Shown here: one piece after another, positions 1 to 5,749 of the stretch
Position numbering within the stretch: position 1 is the stretch's first letter
Layout of the letters: each line of letters opens with the position of its first letter
Assembly (NCBI GenBank): GCA_030597275.1
Contig: JAUVSB010000092.1
Location: 1 to 6,067 of the forward strand
Length of the DNA: 6,067 nucleotides
Origin: Gammaproteobacteria bacterium
GTDB taxonomy: Bacteria > Pseudomonadota > Gammaproteobacteria > BMS3Bbin11
Direction: 5' to 3'
The notes under the pieces: model-generated
Seen by the model: only the letters and a program-made list of their open reading frames with translations
Told to the model about the DNA's origin: nothing
Database searches by the model: none
Program-made: the position numbers and the translations under genes

Positions 1-14
1 AAAGAAAACCCGCC

Positions 15-1550
15 GTGCGCCAGCACAAAGAAAACCAAACGAATCCCGAACAAATACAGGTTCTTTATAAACCTGATCACAGGTATGATAAGCCCATGCC
101 AATCAACACCTTCATACAACAACTGACAAACTTATTGCCCGAAGATCGCCTGCTGATAAAACAGGAAGAGCTGACTCCCTACGAATGTGATGGTTTAAGC
201 ATTTTGCGTGAACAACCATTAGCTGTTGCCATACCTGAAACCGAGGACGAAATCCTCTATATACTTGAGCTGTGCCGCCAGTATTCAATACCGGTAGTCA
301 CACGCGGTGCAGGGACCGGTCTGTCGGGTGGGTCTCGCCCGGTTGAGGGCGCTTTGCTTATGTCCATGATGCGTTTTAACCGTATCCTGGAAATCGATGA
401 AGCAAACCTGACTGCCCTGGTTGAACCCGGTGTACGCAACCTGGCGATCTCTGAGTCTGTTTCTGATCTAGGACTCTATTATGCACCTGACCCTTCTTCC
501 CAGATTGCCTGCAGCATAGGTGGCAATGTCGCGGAAAATTCAGGCGGGGTGCATTGCCTGAAATACGGACTGACTGTTCATAATATCGTCGCCATGAGAA
601 TTATCACCATGGATGGCGAGGTTCATCAGCTAGGCAATAATACAATGGAGTCTCCCGGTTACGACCTGATGGCAATACTGACCGGCTCCGAAGGAATGCT
701 GGCAATCATTACAGAGATACGTGTTCAGCTCCGCGTCAAACCTCCCGTTGCCCGCGTTATGCTGGCGGCTTTTGATGACATTGAACAGGCAGGTGATGCC
801 GTCAGCGCAATTATTAATGCAGGCATTATTCCGGCAGGACTGGAGATGATGGATCGCTATGCCATCAAAGCAGCTGAAGACTATGCCCATGCGGGTTATC
901 CACTGGATGCAGAAGCCATTCTCTTATGTGAACTTGATGGGCTGGATGTTGAAGTCAGCACACACATAGAAAAGTTAAAACCCCTGTTGCATGAACAGGG
1001 TGCAACGAGTGTCCGCACGTCAAAGGACGATCAGGAAAGACAGCGTTTCTGGGCCGGTCGCAAAGCGGCCTTCCCTGCAGTGGGACGGATATCACCGGAT
1101 TATTACGTGATGGATGGAACCATACCGCGTGCTGCGCTTGGAACGGTACTGAAACAAATAGGAATGTGGTCTGAAGAATATGGCCTTGCTGTTGCCAATG
1201 TATTTCATGCCGGTGATGGCAACCTGCACCCATTGATTCTCTACGATGCAAGCATTACAGGTGAGCTGCATAAGGCGGAAGAGTTCGGAACTCGTATTCT
1301 TAAATTGTGCGTCGAGCATGGCGGTACTATCACTGGCGAACATGGAGTGGGTGTAGAAAAACTTGATGCCATGTGTGAGCAGTTCAATAGCGATGAGCTA
1401 GCGCTGTTTCATGCTCTAAAAGAAGCATTTGATCCGCAATCCCTGCTTAACCCGGGTAAAGCAGTACCCAGCCTTCACCGCTGCGCCGAACTCGGTGCTA
1501 TGCACGTCCACAAGGGCGAACTTCCCTTTCCAGAACTTGAAAGGTTTTAA
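15..1550 (+). CDS. glcD: Glycolate dehydrogenase, catalytic FAD subunit GlcD
   Basis: GlcD is the flavin subunit of membrane-associated glycolate dehydrogenase, which oxidises glycolate (and D-lactate in E. coli) to glyoxylate with electrons going to quinone. Visible features: an N-terminal FAD-binding type 4 (PCMH) domain with the loop RGAGTGLSGG at residues 97-106 and YYAPDPSS at 155-162, then a C-terminal FAD-oxidase domain. That domain carries HAGDGNLH, with H398 and H405, and GEHGVG, with E442; these match the metal-binding His/His/Glu of D-2-hydroxyacid dehydrogenases. The end, PFPELERF, is as in E. coli GlcD. The length of 511 aa compares with about 499. The start is unsettled. GTG at 15 has no visible ribosome site and the frame is open to the left edge; in-frame ATG at 96 would give 484 aa. 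Residues 16-28 appear alignable with the E. coli N-terminus, so I favour a start at or upstream of 15. It leads the glcDEF cluster. Confidence 0.96.
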   Translation: MRQHKENQTNPEQIQVLYKPDHRYDKPMPINTFIQQLTNLLPEDRLLIKQEELTPYECDGLSILREQPLAVAIPETEDEILYILELCRQYSIPVVTRGAGTGLSGGSRPVEGALLMSMMRFNRILEIDEANLTALVEPGVRNLAISESVSDLGLYYAPDPSSQIACSIGGNVAENSGGVHCLKYGLTVHNIVAMRIITMDGEVHQLGNNTMESPGYDLMAILTGSEGMLAIITEIRVQLRVKPPVARVMLAAFDDIEQAGDAVSAIINAGIIPAGLEMMDRYAIKAAEDYAHAGYPLDAEAILLCELDGLDVEVSTHIEKLKPLLHEQGATSVRTSKDDQERQRFWAGRKAAFPAVGRISPDYYVMDGTIPRAALGTVLKQIGMWSEEYGLAVANVFHAGDGNLHPLILYDASITGELHKAEEFGTRILKLCVEHGGTITGEHGVGVEKLDAMCEQFNSDELALFHALKEAFDPQSLLNPGKAVPSLHRCAELGAMHVHKGELPFPELERF

Positions 1551-1588
1551 TCCCTGGTGAATCAATGAACCAGTCAATGAGACCTATT

Positions 1589-1610
1589 GTAGGTGCGAAT
1601 TCATTCGCAC
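1589..1610 (+). repeat. REP-type palindrome, forward copy
   Basis: A GTAG tetranucleotide (1589-1592) is followed by a perfect 8-bp stem, GTGCGAAT (1593-1600) and ATTCGCAC (1603-1610), closed by the loop TC. GTAG at the foot of a short hairpin is the hallmark of REP sequences mobilised by RAYT (TnpA-REP) transposases in gammaproteobacteria. It lies in the glcD-glcE gap facing a second copy 8 bp away, an arrangement like a BIME. It may act as a transcription or mRNA-stability boundary within the operon. No U-tract follows, so it is not a classical intrinsic terminator. Confidence 0.8.
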
Positions 1611-1618
1611 GGGGATTT

Positions 1619-1640
1619 GTCCAAATGAATTCGGACCTAC
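1619..1640 (-). repeat. REP-type palindrome, reverse copy
   Basis: Read on the minus strand this is GTAG (complement of 1637-1640) followed by the arms GTCCGAAT and ATTTGGAC around the loop TC. One stem position is a G·T wobble on that strand and an A·C mismatch on the + strand. It is the inverted partner of the REP at 1589-1610. The third stem pair is C:G here and G:C in the partner, a compensated difference that keeps the stem and implies the hairpin itself is conserved. Together the two copies form a longer inverted repeat spanning about 1588-1641. Confidence 0.78.
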
Positions 1641-1646
1641 AGAAAA

Positions 1647-1652
1647 TATAAT
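1647..1652 (+). promoter_or_regulatory. Possible -10 element upstream of glcE
   Basis: A perfect sigma-70 -10 hexamer, TATAAT, lies between the reverse REP and the glcE start. Transcription would begin near 1659, leaving about 11 nt before the ATG at 1670. No recognisable -35 box is found 16-18 bp upstream, where the REP sits, and there is no TG extension. The local sequence is AT-rich, so chance is a real alternative. Confidence 0.27.
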
Positions 1653-1669
1653 TTATAAACATTAGTCGA

Positions 1670-2734
1670 ATGGATATCTCAAAAAACCTGCAACAAAAGA
1701 TCAGCGATGCTGCCAAAAACGCACAGTCGCTGCAGATCATAGGCAATAACAGTAAAGCCTTCTATGGCTGCGATATCAGTAATACAGATGCAATTCCTCT
1801 TCATGTCGCTGATCACAACGGCATCCTCGACTATCAGCCTGGCGAGCTGACGATCACTGCGCGTGCAGGGACGCCGATAAAAGACATCATTGATCTGTTG
1901 GCTGAGCATGGACAGATGTTGCCCTTCGAGCCGCCATGCTTTAATAACAGGGCAACACTGGGAGGCTGCATAGCGACTGCACTGGCTGGCCCCAGGAGAC
2001 CCTGGACCGGTGCGGTGCGTGATTATGTCATTGGCACCCGCATACTGACGGGTATTGGCAAAGAGATACGTCTCGGTGGCAAGGTTATGAAAAATGTTGC
2101 CGGTTATGACTTGTTCCGACCGATGGCCGGAGCGCTTGGCACCCTGGGGCTAATGCTAGACATCACTGTGAAGCTGTTACCGCTGCCAGAACATGAAATC
2201 AGTTTTACCATCCTCTCAGACAATAAGGATATGCATCGTATCTTGCATGACTGGAGAAATTGTTCGCTACCATTGTCAGCAGCCAGCTTTTATCAAGGGC
2301 AGCTGTCTATTCGTCTCTCTGGTTCAGCATCATCGATAGATGATGCGATGAGCAAGCTTCCTTCCAGCAGGAAAGAAACCTCTAATGACTACTGGCAAAA
2401 ACTTAACGAGCAACAGTTAAGTTTCTTTGATGATGACTCACCTATATACCGCCTGGTGGTCCCCGCAAATGCTGCCTACGATACCTTTGATGGTGAATGC
2501 CTGGCTGACTGGGGCGGTGCCCTGCGCTGGATAAAATCATCACTGTCTTTTGACGAGGTGCAAAAACATGCTGCTGAACTTGGCGGCACCGCTTCGGTAT
2601 ACCGCAATAGCAAACAGGATGAAGATGTCTTCAGCCCATTAGCTGATGGTCTGTTTGAACTGCACAAACGCATAAAAAAGGTCATGGACCCCGCTGGCAT
2701 ACTCAATCCCGGCCGACTCTACCTGAATCTCTGA
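1670..2734 (+). CDS. glcE: Glycolate dehydrogenase, FAD-binding subunit GlcE
   Basis: GlcE is the second flavoprotein-like subunit of glycolate dehydrogenase and is required for activity together with GlcD and GlcF in E. coli. The 354 aa match the usual length of about 350. An N-terminal FAD-binding type 4 domain shows GNNSKAF at residues 25-31, LGGCIATALAGPRRPW at 97-112, where the LGG and AGPRRPW segments are typical of GlcE, and VMKNVAGYD at 139-147. The end, GILNPGRLYLNL, is the family C-terminus. ATG at 1670 is the only ordinary start, because an in-frame TAA lies at 1649-1651 with no ATG, GTG or TTG between. No Shine-Dalgarno sequence is visible before it. It follows glcD after a 119-bp gap with two REP palindromes, and its stop codon shares a base with the glcF start. 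Confidence 0.95.
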   Translation: MDISKNLQQKISDAAKNAQSLQIIGNNSKAFYGCDISNTDAIPLHVADHNGILDYQPGELTITARAGTPIKDIIDLLAEHGQMLPFEPPCFNNRATLGGCIATALAGPRRPWTGAVRDYVIGTRILTGIGKEIRLGGKVMKNVAGYDLFRPMAGALGTLGLMLDITVKLLPLPEHEISFTILSDNKDMHRILHDWRNCSLPLSAASFYQGQLSIRLSGSASSIDDAMSKLPSSRKETSNDYWQKLNEQQLSFFDDDSPIYRLVVPANAAYDTFDGECLADWGGALRWIKSSLSFDEVQKHAAELGGTASVYRNSKQDEDVFSPLADGLFELHKRIKKVMDPAGILNPGRLYLNL

Positions 2735-3990
2735 TGCAGACCACACTCGCTGAAAATCACCAGCATCAGGCTTATACAAAGGATGTTGAAGACAATCTGA
2801 GACGCTGTGTCCATTGCGGTTTCTGCAATGCCACCTGCCCCACATTTCAGCTGTTTGGAGATGAGCTCGATGGGCCTCGTGGTCGCATATACCTGATTAA
2901 ACAAATTCTTGAAGGGGCGGACCCCACCCCATCATCACGCAAACATCTTGATCGCTGCCTGACCTGCCAGTCGTGTGAAACCACCTGCCCGTCCGGAGTT
3001 AAATACAGCCGCTTACTGGAAGTAGGCAGGCAGCTCCACCAGCAAACACTAAGCCGTCCACTAAAAGAGAAGTGGACACGTTTATTATTAAGGAAGATCA
3101 TACTTCGACCACCGCTGTTCAAATTCCTGCTATCAGCGGCTCATGCATCCAGTTTTCTGCTGCCGATGTCTTTAAAGAAAAATATTCCACCGCTGGGAAA
3201 AACTGCAAATCGAGAAACAAATAAAGAACTTTCCAGCTCGAAGCCAGCTGCTGATGTGAATAAAAAACGCACACTCATCATGCTCCGCGGCTGTGCGCAG
3301 CAGGTTTGCGCGCCGGACATCAACCATTCAGCAACTGAACTTTTTAATCAGCTTGGCTTTACTGTTATTGAATCCTCAACGGATCATTGTTGCGGTGCAC
3401 TATCGCATCATAACGATGCCAGCGAAGAGGCACGATATCTTGCCAGGAAAAACATCGATAACTGGTGGCCGGTGATTGAACAGGGTGTTGAAGCTATCGT
3501 GGTAACTGCCAGCGGCTGTGCAACCATGGTTCAGGATTATGGGCATTTGTTAGCAAATGATCCCGACTATGCAGACAAGGCCAGTCAAGTAGCAGGACTC
3601 TGTTGTGATCCAGTAGAAATACTCGAAGCTTTTTCAGGGCAATTGAAAACCCGTTCCGGCATAGAAGATCGTATCTGTTACCAGGCCCCCTGCAGTCAAC
3701 AACATGGACTTGCCATTAAAGGACGTGTTGAACAGCTACTTCAATCTGCAGGATTTCTGCTGACACAACAGAATATTGGCCACCTCTGCTGCGGTTCTGC
3801 AGGGTCATATTCAACTTTACAGCCTGAAATATCCAGACAGTTAAAACAAAACAAATTACAGGATTTGACCAGTGATAAACCTGCCCTGATTGCTACTGCA
3901 AATATCGGTTGCCTGCTGCACCTGCAAAGCGGCACTGAGATTCCAGTACGTCACTGGTTGCAAATAATAGAAGTGGCAAAGCCTGATTAA
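2734..3990 (+). CDS. glcF: Glycolate dehydrogenase, iron-sulfur subunit GlcF
   Basis: GlcF carries electrons from the flavin subunits towards the quinone pool at the inner membrane. Two ferredoxin-type [4Fe-4S] motifs are complete: C25, C28, C31, C35-P and C75, C78, C81, C85-P. Between them is the family segment LFGDELDGPRGRIYLIKQ. The C-terminal half has two cysteine-rich CCG domains, with HCCG at 218-221 and HLCCG at 350-354, each with further cysteines (GCAQQVCAP, ASGC, CYQAPC, NIGC). These are typical of GlcF/HdrD-like proteins and may hold another cluster. The length of 418 aa compares with about 407 in E. coli. The start ATG overlaps the glcE stop as TGATG without a good Shine-Dalgarno sequence, implying translational coupling. 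No transmembrane helix is evident. All motif cysteines are present, so the complex should be functional. Confidence 0.96.
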   Translation: MQTTLAENHQHQAYTKDVEDNLRRCVHCGFCNATCPTFQLFGDELDGPRGRIYLIKQILEGADPTPSSRKHLDRCLTCQSCETTCPSGVKYSRLLEVGRQLHQQTLSRPLKEKWTRLLLRKIILRPPLFKFLLSAAHASSFLLPMSLKKNIPPLGKTANRETNKELSSSKPAADVNKKRTLIMLRGCAQQVCAPDINHSATELFNQLGFTVIESSTDHCCGALSHHNDASEEARYLARKNIDNWWPVIEQGVEAIVVTASGCATMVQDYGHLLANDPDYADKASQVAGLCCDPVEILEAFSGQLKTRSGIEDRICYQAPCSQQHGLAIKGRVEQLLQSAGFLLTQQNIGHLCCGSAGSYSTLQPEISRQLKQNKLQDLTSDKPALIATANIGCLLHLQSGTEIPVRHWLQIIEVAKPD

Positions 3991-4054
3991 AAGAAATACG
4001 GTATGATGGCCACAGGCTGCTAAACCAGCTTAAACATCAACATGAGATTTAATA

Positions 4055-5590
4055 ATGCGTGAATCAGCAACACAGCAAATTGTCAGCGGCATCACCGCAC
4101 GCTACCCACTGATTTATATTCTTGGCTGGGAAGAAGAGCGTATCGAGAAAACACTGGCACAGGTCTCTGCAAAGCATTATTTCGATGACAGGCCTGTTAT
4201 TACCTGGACAGCAGGCAAGGGGTTTTATACTCACGAAGGACAGATAGAAGATATTAGCGACCCTGTAGAAGCCATCGAATATATTGCAAAGTCTGATAAA
4301 CAGGCATTCTACTTGCTAAAAGACTTACCAGCATACCTTGATAACAACTTGAAACTGGAACGTGTATTGCGTGACCTCTACCAGGAATATAAAAATAGAG
4401 ATGCTTTTATTTTCTTTTCTTACCCTAATTTACAGTTGCCGGATTCCATAAAAAAAGAAGTATTACTGGTGGAATTTGAGCAACCCACCGATGATGAAAT
4501 TTTCAGTTATATCAAAGAAGCTCTGATTCGATACAAACTTGCAGATAAAATCAACGATGACTGGATAAAACAAACTTCCATTGCCATGAAAGGACTGGGA
4601 CTGGAAGAAATCGGTCACCTGTTATTATCCCTGCTAAGAGTCAAAAAACTAAAACCGGAAGAAGTCGTCAATGCCGCACAGCGCGAGAAAGGACAGATTC
4701 TAAAAAAGGAAAGCTGCCTTCGTTTCATTCCAAGCATTACCGGGCTGGATGATGTCGGTGGTCTGGACAACCTGAAAGACTGGGTTACCACACGCAAACA
4801 ACTTTTCAGCCGTGAGGCTATCGCTGCAGGAATTCAACCTCCTTCAGGTATTCTGTTCATGGGCGTCAGCGGCTGTGGTAAAAGTATGGCCTCCAAGGTC
4901 ATTGCCAGCGCATGGAATGTCCCGCTGGTACGACTCGATATGAACCTTGTTATGTCCGGTGTTTACGGCACACCTGAGTATGCATTTGAACAGGCCATTA
5001 GCATGGCAGAAAAAATTGCCCCTATCGTGCTGTGGATTGATGAAGTAGAGAACAGCTTCGGTTACGACGAAGGCTCTTCGCAAGGTGGCAACATCAACAT
5101 ATTCTCAAGTTTTCTTACCTGGATGCAGGAGAAATCACACGATGTTTTTGTCGCAGCAACAGCCAACAGGATCAAAATGCTGCCTGCAGAGATGCTGCGC
5201 AAAGGCCGCTTTGACCAGGTCTTTTTCCTGAACCTGCCTAATTTTGAAGAGCGTAAGGAGATACTGAGAATTCACATCAAGGCCAATGGCGGTGATCCTG
5301 AAGCGTTTAAAATTGATATACTCTCGTCCATTACTGAAAAGTGGAGCGGGGCTGAAATCGAGTCACTCATTCAATCGGCAAGGATATACGCCTATAAACA
5401 GCAACGTGATTTTGGTAATAAAGACATACTGCACACTGCTGGCCTGATGGTACCGCTATCAAAAACTATGGAAGAACAGATACGGGAACTTACCGGCTGG
5501 TCATTTAATCGCGCCACACCAGCGTCTAAGACAAAAAAAGACCCCGTATATGTACCGGAAGTTGAAGATCCGAATGTGATGAAGTATTAA
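4055..5590 (+). CDS. Ycf46-like AAA ATPase
   Basis: This is a 511-aa AAA-family ATPase resembling the Ycf46 group of cyanobacteria, algal plastids and many proteobacteria, in both length and architecture. The ATPase core spans about 225-480. It shows Walker A GVSGCGKS at 270-277 (K276), Walker B IVLWIDE with D329 and E330, sensor-1 N371 in ATAN, and the arginine fingers R382 and R385 in LRKGRFD, followed by a lid with WSGAEIESLI. All catalytic residues are intact, so ATP hydrolysis is expected. Residues 1-210 have alternating strands and helices (LIYILGW, AFYLLKD, AFIFFSYP) without Walker residues and look like a decayed P-loop domain. There is no signal peptide or membrane segment. ATG at 4055 has only a weak GAG 8 nt upstream. 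It lies 64 bp after glcF and may be read with it. Cyanobacterial Ycf46 has been linked to CO2 uptake and use; the role here is unknown. Confidence 0.9.
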   Translation: MRESATQQIVSGITARYPLIYILGWEEERIEKTLAQVSAKHYFDDRPVITWTAGKGFYTHEGQIEDISDPVEAIEYIAKSDKQAFYLLKDLPAYLDNNLKLERVLRDLYQEYKNRDAFIFFSYPNLQLPDSIKKEVLLVEFEQPTDDEIFSYIKEALIRYKLADKINDDWIKQTSIAMKGLGLEEIGHLLLSLLRVKKLKPEEVVNAAQREKGQILKKESCLRFIPSITGLDDVGGLDNLKDWVTTRKQLFSREAIAAGIQPPSGILFMGVSGCGKSMASKVIASAWNVPLVRLDMNLVMSGVYGTPEYAFEQAISMAEKIAPIVLWIDEVENSFGYDEGSSQGGNINIFSSFLTWMQEKSHDVFVAATANRIKMLPAEMLRKGRFDQVFFLNLPNFEERKEILRIHIKANGGDPEAFKIDILSSITEKWSGAEIESLIQSARIYAYKQQRDFGNKDILHTAGLMVPLSKTMEEQIRELTGWSFNRATPASKTKKDPVYVPEVEDPNVMKY

Positions 5591-5606
5591 GGGCACCTCT
5601 ATTAAT
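5591..5606 (+). repeat. Left terminal inverted repeat of the MITE-like element
   Basis: GGGCACCTCTATTAAT is the exact reverse complement of 5732-5747. It begins directly after the TAA stop (5588-5590) of the ATPase gene. A perfect 12-bp palindrome, ATGAATATTCAT (5609-5620), follows just inside and has no clear counterpart at the right end. Confidence 0.88.
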
Positions 5607-5662
5607 CCATGAATATTCATCTTGCATCCTAAATTGTCCATCTCTGCGTTAAGAATCTTCGC

Positions 5663-5676
5663 AATAGCTAGCTATT
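5663..5676. repeat. Central perfect palindrome of the MITE-like element
   Basis: AATAGCTAGCTATT reads identically on both strands. One mismatched pair further out, CG (5660-5661) pairs with CG (5678-5679), extending the symmetry. Its axis (between 5669 and 5670) is within half a base of the axis of the terminal repeats (5669). The whole element is therefore one long, partly degraded palindrome and not two unrelated hairpins. Confidence 0.85.
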
Positions 5677-5692
5677 ACGTGCGATCCTTGCC

Positions 5693-5722
5693 TTGATATG
5701 AACACAATGAATGGAATCTGAT
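5693..5722 (+). promoter_or_regulatory. Possible outward promoter inside the MITE-like element
   Basis: TTGATA (5693-5698, five of six to the -35 consensus) is followed after 18 bp by TCTGAT (5717-5722, four of six to the -10 consensus). Transcription would start near 5729-5730, about 20 nt before the darP ATG, just upstream of the right terminal repeat that carries the ribosome site. Spacing is acceptable but the -10 is weak, so this is tentative. Confidence 0.28.
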
Positions 5723-5731
5723 CTATCCAGA

Positions 5732-5747
5732 ATTAATAGAGGTGCCC
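5732..5747 (+). repeat. Right terminal inverted repeat of the MITE-like element
   Basis: ATTAATAGAGGTGCCC is the exact reverse complement of 5591-5606. It ends two bases before the darP start codon, so it forms the translation initiation region of that gene. Confidence 0.88.
5738..5742 (+). promoter_or_regulatory. Ribosome binding site of darP, inside the element's right repeat
   Basis: AGAGG followed by T at 5743 is a good Shine-Dalgarno match, 7 nt before the ATG at 5750. It lies wholly inside the 16-bp right terminal repeat. It is the only plausible ribosome site for darP and supports ATG 5750 as the start. Because the complementary repeat lies at 5591-5606, a transcript reading through from the ATPase gene could pair the two and hide this site. 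Confidence 0.7.
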
Positions 5748-5749
5748 AT

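Larger units (their letters stand above)
5591..5747. mobile_element. MITE-like palindromic element, 157 bp, no coding capacity
   Basis: The element is bounded by perfect 16-bp terminal inverted repeats (5591-5606 and 5732-5747) and has a perfect 14-bp palindrome at its exact midpoint (5663-5676). Arms flanking the centre also partly pair: AAGAATC (5651-5657) against GATCCTT (5683-5689), 6 of 7. This geometry, with no plausible gene inside, is that of a miniature inverted-repeat transposable element. It fills the gap almost completely, from the base after the ATPase stop codon to two bases before the darP start. No convincing target-site duplication is seen (left flank TATTAA, right flank ATATGA). 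I do not assign it to an IS family. It might instead be an old palindromic repeat with a structural RNA role. No U-tract follows, so it is not an intrinsic terminator. Confidence 0.78.

Noticed and set aside
3294..3475. Overlapping + strand frame inside glcF
   Set aside because: It lies wholly within the conserved CCG domain of GlcF in another frame, has no ribosome site and shows no recognisable protein features.
3991..4054. Promoter or terminator between glcF and the ATPase gene
   Set aside because: TATGAT at 4002-4007 resembles a -10 box but no -35 is present 16-18 bp upstream. The only hairpin is a 4-bp stem (GCTG/CAGC) with no U-tract.
5580..5597. Target-site duplication flanking the MITE-like element
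   Set aside because: The left flank ends in TATTAA and the right flank begins ATATGA. No 2- to 9-bp direct duplication abuts both ends, so none is claimed.
5591..5747. Intrinsic terminator after the ATPase gene
   Set aside because: Palindromes are present but none is followed by a run of T on either strand, so a rho-independent terminator is not supported.
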